In this document: positions 17,781-24,747 of the stretch, one piece after another | How the letters are laid out: the number at the start of each line of letters is the position of its first letter | Numbering within the stretch: position 1 is the stretch's first letter | Assembly (NCBI RefSeq): GCF_025465275.1 | Contig: NZ_JAODNK010000059.1 | Coordinates: 1 to 47,000, forward strand | Length of the DNA: 47,000 bases | Direction of reading: 5' to 3' | Source: Nocardia sp. | Lineage (GTDB): Bacteria; Actinomycetota; Actinomycetes; Mycobacteriales; Mycobacteriaceae | Program-made: the position numbers and the translations under genes | The notes under the pieces: model-generated | The model's input: only the letters and a program-made list of their open reading frames with translations | The model's database searches: none | Told to the model about the DNA's origin: nothing

Positions 17781-18611
17781 CTACCCGAGGCTGAAGGGCT
17801 GACCCCACAGCGTCTGGGTGACGTCCATGACGTTGTCCTGCACCAGAATCGTTGTGTACGAACGGGCTTCGGCATATCCGGCACAGCCGTCGACCGCGAT
17901 CGTGTGGTTCACGTACTGGGTGATGCCCGAGGTGCCGGTGAAGGTGTAGGTCTGGATCGCCTTGGTGGCGACCTTGCCCGGCTTCAGCGACAGCGTCATA
18001 TTCGGGTCGGCGTACGGGCTGATTCCGGAGGGAGCGATTCCCGCGCCGAGGTCACCGGTACCGACGGTGAGCCCACCGCCACCTCCGCCGCCACCGCCGG
18101 AGTAGCCGCCACCTCCGCCGCCACCACCCCCGCCACCGCTGTTGTCGCCGCCGCCACCGCCGTTGTCACCACCGCCGCCACCGCCACCCGCATCCGGGGT
18201 GGCCGGGGCCGCGTTGCCACCACCGCCCTGGCCGGGCTTGGTCGCGTTGCCCGCGGTATTGCCGCTGCCCTCGGTGGTCACCTTGCTATTGAGATCGACC
18301 TGGCAACCCACCAGATAGCCGGTCTCGATATGACCACCGGTGACGGTGACGCCGGATGGCGGCGTGACCGTCACCGAGGTCACGGCCGACACCATGGCAT
18401 TACGCGATAACGGACTCGCGGCCATCGATCCCGACAGTGTGGCCTGCTCGCCACTGCGGGCCACCTGGACGAGCACACCATCGGGAGCGGTGAACTGACC
18501 CTGACCATCCGGCAGCGCCACCTGGGTGTCGGCTCCGGCCGGACCGGCCGCGATCAGGACCGTGGGCAGAAAACCGCACGCCGCGATCGCGATTCCTATC
18601 GAATTCCGCAT
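17781..18611 (-). CDS. MspA-family porin-like protein with glycine-rich insert
   Basis: 276 aa from MRNSIGIAIAACGF; the frame is open far upstream into the next gene but only this Met begins a signal peptide (cleavage near AGPAGA-DT). The mature part shares its skeleton with the neighbouring paralogue: an N-terminal VALPDGQGQFTA, VTGGHIETGYLVGCQVDL in the middle, and a C-terminal AVDGCAGYAEARSYTTI ending QPFSLG. The two conserved cysteines are expected to pair. Between the halves lies a tract of about 45 residues that is almost all glycine with a few Asn, Asp, Ser and Tyr. MspA proteins form octameric outer-membrane channels in mycobacteria; Nocardia homologues of this shape are classed there, but pore formation is not proven. 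Confidence 0.82.
   Translation of the reverse strand: MRNSIGIAIAACGFLPTVLIAAGPAGADTQVALPDGQGQFTAPDGVLVQVARSGEQATLSGSMAASPLSRNAMVSAVTSVTVTPPSGVTVTGGHIETGYLVGCQVDLNSKVTTEGSGNTAGNATKPGQGGGGNAAPATPDAGGGGGGGDNGGGGGDNSGGGGGGGGGGGYSGGGGGGGGGLTVGTGDLGAGIAPSGISPYADPNMTLSLKPGKVATKAIQTYTFTGTSGITQYVNHTIAVDGCAGYAEARSYTTILVQDNVMDVTQTLWGQPFSLG
18072..18189 (-). repeat. glycine-codon simple repeat inside the porin-like gene
   Basis: About 118 bp of near-uninterrupted GGN codons (GGC and GGT/GGG interleaved) on the coding strand, broken by GAC AAC pairs and one TAC AGC. The tandem paralogue has no such insert at the equivalent point. The low-complexity composition makes replication slippage and length variation between strains likely, always in multiples of three if the frame is to survive. 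Confidence 0.8.
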
Positions 18612-18625
18612 TGTGCCTGTCCTAC

Positions 18626-19225
18626 TCACCCGACACTGAACGGATCGCCGTACAGCGTCACTTCGGCCGAACCCTGCTGGTTTTGCACTGTCAACGTGCT
18701 GAACGCGCGTGCCTGCGCATAGCCGGCGCATCCCGAAATCTGGATGCCGCGACCGGAATACGCGATGCCGACAGCGCTCGCCGCAGGGTCGAGTTGTTTG
18801 GTATCGAGCTTCACCACCGATACCCCGCCCGGAACCAGACTGATGCTGGGTGCGAGCTCGGGGGTGACGGAACTCGGTGAGACCCACACATCTCCGCCGA
18901 GCGAGAGCCCCCCACTCAGATCGACCTGACAACCGACCAGGTAGCCGGTCACCAGTGCGCCCTTGGTGGCGTTGTCCACCTTGGCGAAGACCACTCCCGT
19001 CACGCTCGCCGTCCGCGAGGTGCCATTGGCAGCCAGCGAGGGAGCGATTACCGCTTGTTCATTCGTCCGGGTCAGATCCACTTGCACGCCCGTAGCGGTC
19101 GTCAGTGCCTCTCGACCGTCCGGCAGCGGCACTGCCGTATCCGCATGTGCCACGGCGGATCCGAGAATCAGCGCGGTCAGACCGACACCCACCCCAGCAA
19201 TCCATCCGCTTGTCCTCGAAACCAA
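18626..19225 (-). CDS. MspA-family porin-like protein
   Basis: 199 aa with a signal peptide (about 1-28, ending SAVAHA-DT). The mature protein is beta-rich and carries the same landmarks as its downstream neighbour: AVPLPDGREALTT, ALVTGYLVGCQVDLSGG, ISGCAGYAQARAFSTL and the terminal YGDPFSVG, with two cysteines (in VGC and SGC). It lacks the glycine tract. The two genes are 14 bp apart and probably form one operon from an old tandem duplication. Expected location is the mycolate outer membrane as a channel for small hydrophilic solutes. The 278 bp upstream hold no gene but contain the 46-nt dyad at 19384-19429. Confidence 0.83.
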   Translation of the reverse strand: MVSRTSGWIAGVGVGLTALILGSAVAHADTAVPLPDGREALTTATGVQVDLTRTNEQAVIAPSLAANGTSRTASVTGVVFAKVDNATKGALVTGYLVGCQVDLSGGLSLGGDVWVSPSSVTPELAPSISLVPGGVSVVKLDTKQLDPAASAVGIAYSGRGIQISGCAGYAQARAFSTLTVQNQQGSAEVTLYGDPFSVG

Positions 19226-19383
19226 ACCTCCGCCGACCCTTCAAATCTCATACAGCATTCGAGGACCGATGATATGGGTGGCCGCTGACCTGCGCACCTG
19301 GGCGTTCCAGCCGTACGGGAACCGACTCACGCCTGGTCGGAAACGCCGGAACCGCCGGTGGGGGCGGTGTGACTCGCGATGAC

Positions 19384-19429
19384 TTCACAGAATATTTCGA
19401 TCAAATGTCCGAAATGTGCATTCTGTGAA
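19384..19429. promoter_or_regulatory. long AT-rich dyad upstream of the porin-like operon
   Basis: Outer arms TTCACAGAAT (19384-19393) and ATTCTGTGAA (19420-19429) are perfect complements. Directly inside lie ATTTCG (19394-19399) and CGAAAT (19410-19415), also perfect, around a 10-nt loop. The right side has a 4-nt bulge (GTGC). As RNA this is a 16-bp hairpin; as DNA it is two nested operator-like repeats. It lies about 160 bp upstream of the porin-like start and beyond the tuf terminator. It is far more AT-rich than its surroundings. Function unknown. Confidence 0.5.
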
Positions 19430-19503
19430 CAAATATGGAATCTGCTGAGTGCGGTTGCACGCCAAGACACACCACCCTGACGGCGCGGGCGGTGGTCGAC
19501 GGA

Positions 19504-19537
19504 TTCTAGGCCCCGGGCAGCTGCCCGGGGCCTAGAA
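19504..19537 (-). terminator. hairpin terminator of the tuf-like gene
   Basis: A 34-nt perfect palindrome (arms TTCTAGGCCCCGGGCAG and its complement) begins 6 nt after the EF-Tu stop. There is no U tract, as is common for actinobacterial hairpin terminators. It isolates the tuf-like gene from the porin-like operon downstream. Confidence 0.8.
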
Positions 19538-19542
19538 CCGCA

Positions 19543-20718
19543 CTATTCGCGCACGGCGAGAACCGTACCCGCCGCAACCGTCCGGCTACCCTCGCGAATC
19601 GCGAAGCCGAGACCGGGCTCGAGCGGGACCGGACGGCCCAGGGTCACCGCCATATCGACGCTCTCGCCCGGCTGCGCCCGGCCGTCGGGCAGCACCACAT
19701 CGCCGACCACATCGCCGGTGCGCAGATAGAACTGCGGCCGGTATCCGGTCACGATGGACGTGCGCCGCCCGCCCTGCGCCGCGGTGAGCAGATGCACGCG
19801 AGCGGTGAACTCGGTGTGCACGGTTATGCTGCCGACCGCCGCGACCACCTGCCCGCGGGTGACCTGCCCCCGCTGCACACCGCGCAGCAGCAACGCCACA
19901 TTGTCACCCGCCTCCGCCGATTCCATTGTCCGGCCGAAGGTTTCGACACCGGTGACCACGGATTCGAGGCTGTCCCCGTATCCGAGCACCGCCACCCGGT
20001 CGCCCATGCGGACGCGCCCGCGCTCGATGGCGCCGGTCACGACGGTGCCGCGACCGGTAATGGTGAGCACGTTCTCCACCGGCATGAGGAACGGCGCGTC
20101 GGTGTAGCGGACGGGCATCGGTATGTACTCGTCCACCGCATCGAGCAGTCCCAGCAGGGCCAGCGACCACTGCGCGTCGCCCTCCAGCGCACGCAGCCCG
20201 GACACCGGGACCACGGGCAGCCCGGCGCCGTCGTACCCGTTGGCGGACAACAGCTCCCGCACCTCGAGCTCGACCAGCTCCAGCAGCTCGCTGTCCCCGG
20301 CATCAGCCTTGTTGAGGGCGACCACAATGTGCTCGACCCCGACCTGCCGGGCCAACAGCACATGCTCGGCCGTTTGCGGCATGACGCCGTCCAGCGCCGA
20401 CACCACCAGAATCGCCCCGTCCAGCTGGGCGGCCCCGGTGATCATATTCTTCACGAAGTCGGCGTGACCCGGCATGTCCACATGCGCGTAATGCCGTGTG
20501 GCCGTTTCGTATTCGACGTGCGAGATATTGATGGTGATACCGCGCGCGATCTCCTCCGGGGCGCGGTCGATGCGATCGAACGGTATGAACGCGCCACCGC
20601 CCTGCTCGGCCAGCACCTTGGTGATGGCGGCGGTCAGCGTGGTCTTGCCGTGATCGACGTGCCCCATGGTGCCGATGTTCAGATGCGGCTTGGTGCGGAC
20701 GTAGGCCTGCTTGGCCAT
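19543..20718 (-). CDS. tuf: divergent elongation factor Tu paralogue
   Basis: 391 aa, near full length (about 396). All GTPase elements are present: [18 protein letters not shown] (normally DAPGH or DCPGH), NKAD and the G5-like VSGL. Domain 2 ([24 protein letters not shown]) and domain 3 ([32 protein letters not shown]) follow. Compared with recalled mycobacterial EF-Tu, many normally invariant surface positions differ, such as RRTSIV where RHTPFF is usual. A GGAGAAATC site precedes the ATG. It stands alone with its own terminator, not in the rpsL-rpsG-fusA-tuf operon. This recalls the extra tuf3 of some Streptomyces, linked to stress or to tolerance of EF-Tu-targeting antibiotics. Confidence 0.88.
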   Translation of the reverse strand: MAKQAYVRTKPHLNIGTMGHVDHGKTTLTAAITKVLAEQGGGAFIPFDRIDRAPEEIARGITINISHVEYETATRHYAHVDMPGHADFVKNMITGAAQLDGAILVVSALDGVMPQTAEHVLLARQVGVEHIVVALNKADAGDSELLELVELEVRELLSANGYDGAGLPVVPVSGLRALEGDAQWSLALLGLLDAVDEYIPMPVRYTDAPFLMPVENVLTITGRGTVVTGAIERGRVRMGDRVAVLGYGDSLESVVTGVETFGRTMESAEAGDNVALLLRGVQRGQVTRGQVVAAVGSITVHTEFTARVHLLTAAQGGRRTSIVTGYRPQFYLRTGDVVGDVVLPDGRAQPGESVDMAVTLGRPVPLEPGLGFAIREGSRTVAAGTVLAVRE

Positions 20719-20765
20719 GATGATTTCTCCGTCTGGCGGCTGCTGGATGAAGCAGCGAGATTCGA

Positions 20766-20817
20766 GGGACCTCAGCGGCGAGCGACCTTCCCCGCCTGAG
20801 GTCCCGGGACATCCCGG
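20766..20817 (-). promoter_or_regulatory. mutually exclusive hairpins in the tuf-like leader region
   Basis: GGGACCTCA (20766-20774) pairs with TGAGGTCCC (20797-20805), extended by GGCG/CGCC (20777-20780 with 20793-20796). A second dyad, CCGGGA-CA-TCCCGG (20804-20817), shares the last bases of the first. The two cannot form fully at once, as in an attenuator. They lie 48-99 nt upstream of the tuf-like start. Whether this stretch is transcribed is not shown. Confidence 0.35.
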
Positions 20818-21116
20818 AGAAGGTCAGCTTCGTGCGCCGCCGAATGCGGAGACCACGTATGCAGCGGCCATCGCACCCGCGAATGCGGGCGTTGCGGTGA
20901 TGGGCTGCGTGAACATGCGGACCAGAGTGCCCGACGACTACCCGAGCGCGCCAGCCATTTTCAATCCCCGAGCGGCCGCCCGCCGTGCCGGTTCGGTCTG
21001 CGACCCCGCCGTGGATAGTATTGCCGCAGTTTCGCCAAGAGTTTGCTGCGCCTCTCTGCGTGCGTAGCACAGTGCACCGAACCAAATTGTCCGTGATCGG
21101 CGATGAAGGCGGGCCC

Positions 21117-22283
21117 GTGGGCATTCTGCAAAACCACAAGACACTCGTATCGAATGTCGCGCTGGTGTCGATGATGCTGGCCGGAGCCAGTTACCTGGCG
21201 TTCGACATCGCGCGGGTACGGCCGGGTGGCTCGTACTCGGTGACCGTGCAGCTGGATCGGTCGGGCGGGGTGCAGGCCGGTAATGACGTGACGTGGCGCG
21301 GGTATCGCGTCGGCAAGGTCAAATCCGTCTCGATCATCGATAGTGGCGCGCAGGTTGCCGCGGTGGCGGAAATCGAAGACCGGTACCAGATTCCGGCCGA
21401 TTCCGATATCAAGGTGGCGGCGCTGTCGGGGGCCGGCGAGCAGTACATCGACTTCATGCCGCACTCCGATGGCGCGCCATTTCTGAAAGACGGCATGGTC
21501 ATTCACTTCGATCCGAAGCGGATCACCACACCGACCCCGATCTCGGAGACGCTGATCGATACCAGTGACCTGCTGGCCCAGATCGATCCGGACAAGCTGG
21601 GCACCATCCTCACCGAACTCGACACCGCACTCAGCGGCGGGCCCGATCAACTCCGGCATCTCATCGACAGCATCAGCCTGGCCACGGCGGGTCTGGACCG
21701 GCTGCTGCCACAGACCGAGAACCTCATCGAGAATCTGCGCCTGATCGCGGGCACGACCGCGCACGCACAGCCCGATCTGGGCACACTGACCCGTAATTCG
21801 CAGCTGCTGTTCGATCAGGCGAATGCAGCCAATGCCGAATTGCGGCAGCTGCTGGAACACGCGCCGGGCCAGCTGGCCGTCGCCTCGGCAACACTGGATC
21901 GCGATGCGGACCCGATCCAGAGCCTCACCACCACCCTCGCGGCGATCGTGAATGCCGCGATGCTGCGGATTCCGGCCATCCACGCGCTGTTCCCGGCATT
22001 GGTGATCGGGACCTCGGCCATGGGTGCGCCGGCGCACGACAACGAGTTCTACACGATCGTCGATATCTGGCCCCGGCCGTGGTGCCACTATTCGGCGAAG
22101 GACACCGCGCCCTATGTGGTGCAGGACGGCACCCTCGCCCGCTGGGCCTACTGCACCAATCCCCCGCCCGGACAGCAGATTCGCGGGTCCGGCAATGCCC
22201 CGCGACCGGACATTCCGAACAATGGCGCCGAAATGCCCACCTGGGCCGATCCGAACGAACGCACCCTGCCGCCGGTTCGGTGA
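21117..22283 (+). CDS. orphan Mce/MlaD-domain protein
   Basis: 388 aa from the GTG preceded by GAAGG with 7-nt spacing (in-frame GTGs at 21093 and 21072, and a start at 20985, are alternatives). One N-terminal membrane helix (about 6-24) is followed by the MlaD/Mce domain with SVTVQLDRSGGVQAGNDVTW, YRVGKVKSVSI and LSGAGEQYIDF. A long helical region (about 140-290) and a C-terminal tail with WPRPWCHY and WAYCTNPPPG follow, as in Mce proteins. Mce complexes carry lipids or sterols across the envelope and normally come as six mce genes with two yrbE permeases. Here it is alone. Confidence 0.85.
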   Translation: MGILQNHKTLVSNVALVSMMLAGASYLAFDIARVRPGGSYSVTVQLDRSGGVQAGNDVTWRGYRVGKVKSVSIIDSGAQVAAVAEIEDRYQIPADSDIKVAALSGAGEQYIDFMPHSDGAPFLKDGMVIHFDPKRITTPTPISETLIDTSDLLAQIDPDKLGTILTELDTALSGGPDQLRHLIDSISLATAGLDRLLPQTENLIENLRLIAGTTAHAQPDLGTLTRNSQLLFDQANAANAELRQLLEHAPGQLAVASATLDRDADPIQSLTTTLAAIVNAAMLRIPAIHALFPALVIGTSAMGAPAHDNEFYTIVDIWPRPWCHYSAKDTAPYVVQDGTLARWAYCTNPPPGQQIRGSGNAPRPDIPNNGAEMPTWADPNERTLPPVR

Positions 22284-22358
22284 TTCGCACGCGTGTCGGC
22301 GCGCCGTCGCGAGTTGTCCCCCAAATCTCGCCTTGTAACCTTCAGAATGATCACGTGG

Positions 22359-22375
22359 CGTTCTGGATCAGAACG
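22359..22375. promoter_or_regulatory. CGTTCTG/CAGAACG dyad between mce-like and L,D-transpeptidase genes
   Basis: A perfect inverted repeat CGTTCTG-GAT-CAGAACG with a CACGTG just before it (22352-22357). It lies in the 428 bp between the Mce gene and the transpeptidase gene. That stretch otherwise shows only a weak TTG-initiated minus-strand reading frame of 61 codons (22397-22582) with no recognisable domain, which I do not call. The dyad may be an operator for the transpeptidase or part of the Mce transcript end. Confidence 0.35.
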
Positions 22376-22711
22376 TGAGAAGCGTTGATAATCTGTTCAA
22401 ATCGGTCTGCGGCGAAAACCAAGCTGCCGACCATCATTGATAACCGTGGTGCCGTCTAGGCGAGTTGCGTCGGACGTTAAAAGCTCGATGGAAACCATGT
22501 AAGACCTGCCGTCGCTGGCGGGCGGCGGTACTGCCACGAGCAGACCTGCGACTTCGGTCACAGGCCAACCCTGATGGAGCAATTCATCGGGTCACAGGAC
22601 GGTAGTGCACGTGATGTGAACGGGTCCCATGCTGTGCCAACGTGATGTCCCCTCGCCCTGGCAGCCGCGTCGACAGGGTGGCGGGCAAGGCTAGAGAGGT
22701 CAGATGTCTCG

Positions 22712-23218
22712 ATGATGAGCAAGCGTTCCCTCGGCTTGGCAGCGCGTTCAGTTGTCTTCGTGGGTGTCGCGGCTGCCGGATTGACGGCCGCACCCGCACA
22801 GGCCGATCCACTGTGGCCGGGCGGTCCGGATGTCCCGGGCGTGCCGGCGATCATTCCGTCACTTCCGGCCGTGGCGCCGTGCTCGGCGCAGGCTCGCGCC
22901 TGCCTGCGGCTCGGCACCAATGAGGCGTGGCTGATGGACAATGGAAAGGTCACCTTCGGCCCGACCCCGATCTCCCACGGTATGCCGGGCTTCGAAACCC
23001 CACCGGGTGTCTTCCGGGTGGCGTTCAAGGAGCCGTTCCACTGGAGCACCATGCACCAGGCGCCGATGGAGTACGCGATTTTCTTCAATGGAGACATCGC
23101 TTTCCACATCGGGCCGACGGACAAGAAGTCGCACGGCTGCATTCGCATGACGCCCGACGGCGCCAAGCAGTTCTTCAGTTACCTCAACCCCGGTGACGTG
23201 GTCGAGGTCGTGCCGTAA
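22712..23218 (+). CDS. L,D-transpeptidase (YkuD domain)
   Basis: 168 aa with a cleavable signal peptide (about 1-31, ending APAQA-DP). The catalytic motif of YkuD enzymes is intact: His132, then SHGCIR with Ser140, His141, Gly142, nucleophile Cys143 and Arg145. These enzymes make 3-3 cross-links between meso-diaminopimelate residues in peptidoglycan or attach proteins to it, and are inhibited by carbapenems. It lacks the Ig-like domains of the large mycobacterial Ldt enzymes and resembles the short Rv0309-type protein. It is monocistronic, with a strong terminator directly behind. The second ATG one codon later is an equally possible start. Confidence 0.92.
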   Translation: MMSKRSLGLAARSVVFVGVAAAGLTAAPAQADPLWPGGPDVPGVPAIIPSLPAVAPCSAQARACLRLGTNEAWLMDNGKVTFGPTPISHGMPGFETPPGVFRVAFKEPFHWSTMHQAPMEYAIFFNGDIAFHIGPTDKKSHGCIRMTPDGAKQFFSYLNPGDVVEVVP

Positions 23219-23251
23219 GTCGTCGGATCTGTTCGGATCTATTTCGACCCA

Positions 23252-23284
23252 GCCCCCTCCCCGCACTGCGGGGAGGGGGCTTTT
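23252..23284 (+). terminator. Rho-independent terminator of the L,D-transpeptidase gene
   Basis: Perfect 13-bp arms GCCCCCTCCCCGC and GCGGGGAGGGGGC with an ACT loop, followed by TTTT, 34 nt after the stop. It is the clearest intrinsic terminator in the window and also separates the converging NTF2-like gene. Confidence 0.93.
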
Positions 23285-23290
23285 CGGCGC

Positions 23291-23686
23291 TCAGGCGGGG
23301 CAGCTGTGGAATGCGTGCACCAGCCATTGCCCGGATGGGCGGGCGAGCACCCAGGTGCCACGCACCGGGGGTTCGGTATCGGTCCCGCCGGCCAGCTGTA
23401 CCGCGCTGTGGCCCAGCACAATTGCGGTATCCGGATTCAGGAATCGCACGGTCGGCGGCTCGTTCACGACCCGCGAACCCTGCCACGGCCCGGCGAAAGC
23501 GGCGGCGAACCGCGCTCGGACCGCCTCGCGGCCCACGCCCAGCCAGCCCGGTGTCACCGAGTTGGCATCGACATCGAAATTGGCGGCGAGCGCATCGGCG
23601 TCATTGTTCACCCAGGCGTCGTAGATACCGTCGATCACAGCAAGTACGGCGGCCCGCTCATCGGTCTGCACTGCAATGTCGTTCAT
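23291..23686 (-). CDS. SnoaL/NTF2-like protein (SgcJ/EcaC-type)
   Basis: 131 aa. Helix-rich start (AVLAVIDGIYDAWVNNDADALAANFDVDA) then the beta sheet that forms the NTF2 cone (VRFLNPDTAIVLGHSAV, GTWVLARPSGQWLVHAFHS). Members of this family are small dimeric pocket proteins that may act as isomerases or hydrolases or bind a ligand; none of the known catalytic patterns is diagnostic here. GAGGAGG precedes the start. It is divergent from the SigG-like gene, whose own C-terminus carries the same fold. Confidence 0.85.
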   Translation of the reverse strand: MNDIAVQTDERAAVLAVIDGIYDAWVNNDADALAANFDVDANSVTPGWLGVGREAVRARFAAAFAGPWQGSRVVNEPPTVRFLNPDTAIVLGHSAVQLAGGTDTEPPVRGTWVLARPSGQWLVHAFHSCPA

Positions 23687-23802
23687 GGTGATCCTCCTCG
23701 AATCCGCGCCGCCGATTCAGCGGCTCGTGAGTACCTACCGGCGCGCGCGGACAAACTCATCGATGCCGCGTAGTTGTCACCGCGGTCGCGTACAACAGGG
23801 AG

Positions 23803-24747
23803 GTGGCCGAGGATTTCATCACCCGCACCGATCCCTATCGCCGGGAGTTGCTGGCGCACTGCTACCGCATGCTCGGATCGGTGCACGATGCCGAGGATCT
23901 GGTGCAGGAGACGCTGCTGCGCGCCTGGCGCGCCCGCGACAGTTATGACGAGAGCCGGGCCTCGCTGCGCACCTGGCTGCATCGGATCGCGACCAATGCC
24001 TGCCTGACAGCGCTGGAACAGCGAAACCGGCGGCCGCTCCCGTCCGGGTTGGGTGGTCCGCCCGGCGATGACCCGCGCGAAGCACTGGTGCACGGCGGCG
24101 AAGTGCCGTGGCTGCAGCCGATTCCGGATGCCATGATCGGGGATCCGGCGGAAGTCGCTGCGGGACAGGGCAGTCTGCGCCTGGCGCTGATTGCCGCGAT
24201 GCAGCATCTACCCGCTCGGCAGCGCGCGGTATTCGTACTGCGCGAGGCCCTCGACTGGCCCGCCACGCAGATCGCCGAGGCCCTGGAGATGACGCCCGCC
24301 GGCGTGAACAGCGCCCTGCAGCGGGCCCGGAAGACGCTGTCCGAAAGCGGTATTCACGAAGATGACATCACCGAGCCGGTCGACCGGAGAGCGGTGGTCG
24401 ACCGCTATGTCATCGCCTTCCGGAACGCGGATCTGGCCGCGATCGAAAAACTCCTCACCGACGACGTAATCCTGGAGATGCCGCCCTACGTCAATTGGTA
24501 CCGCGGCCCCGCCTTCTACACCGCCTTCCTCGCCAGAGCCTTCGCACTGCGCGGCACCGATTGGCGCATGCTCCCCGTCGCCGCCAACGGCCAACCCGCC
24601 GTCGCGGCGTACGTCCGGAACCCGGCGGGCGACTACATCCTGCACACCCTGCAGATCTTCACCCTGGCCGACGGTCGCATCGCCCGCACAACCGTCTACC
24701 AGGATGCCGAGATATTCGCGCTCTTCGAACTCGCCCCGGCTTGCTGA
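23803..24747 (+). CDS. ECF sigma factor with C-terminal SnoaL domain, SigG-like
   Basis: 314 aa. Sigma region 2 (about 8-72) includes RRELLAHCYRMLGSVHDAED and LRTWLHRIATNACL; region 4 (about 130-185) includes LPARQRAVFVLREALDW and TPAGVNSALQRARK. From about 200 a SnoaL/NTF2-like domain (VVDRYVIAFRNADLAAIEKL, MPPYVNWYRGP) follows. The whole resembles SigG of M. tuberculosis. In such sigma factors the C-terminal domain replaces a separate anti-sigma factor. The GTG has TACAAC six bases before it, suggesting a nearly leaderless mRNA. Its stop abuts that of the MFS gene as TGA/TCA. Confidence 0.92.
   Translation: MAEDFITRTDPYRRELLAHCYRMLGSVHDAEDLVQETLLRAWRARDSYDESRASLRTWLHRIATNACLTALEQRNRRPLPSGLGGPPGDDPREALVHGGEVPWLQPIPDAMIGDPAEVAAGQGSLRLALIAAMQHLPARQRAVFVLREALDWPATQIAEALEMTPAGVNSALQRARKTLSESGIHEDDITEPVDRRAVVDRYVIAFRNADLAAIEKLLTDDVILEMPPYVNWYRGPAFYTAFLARAFALRGTDWRMLPVAANGQPAVAAYVRNPAGDYILHTLQIFTLADGRIARTTVYQDAEIFALFELAPAC

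Noticed and set aside
18072..18189. CRISPR or minisatellite reading of the repetitive tract
   Set aside because: It is a run of glycine codons inside a gene; there are no spacers or regular repeat units.
19504..19537. Attachment site or origin element at the 34-nt perfect palindrome
   Set aside because: Its place 6 nt after the tuf-like stop and its GC-rich stem fit a terminator better.
20711..21144. Reading frames on both strands between the tuf-like and Mce genes
   Set aside because: They overlap real gene starts and hairpins, lack ribosome sites and show no domain; high-GC DNA gives long frames by chance.
22397..22582. Minus-strand 61-codon reading frame between the Mce and L,D-transpeptidase genes
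   Set aside because: It begins with TTG directly after a stop, has no clear ribosome site and no recognisable domain, though its composition is protein-like.
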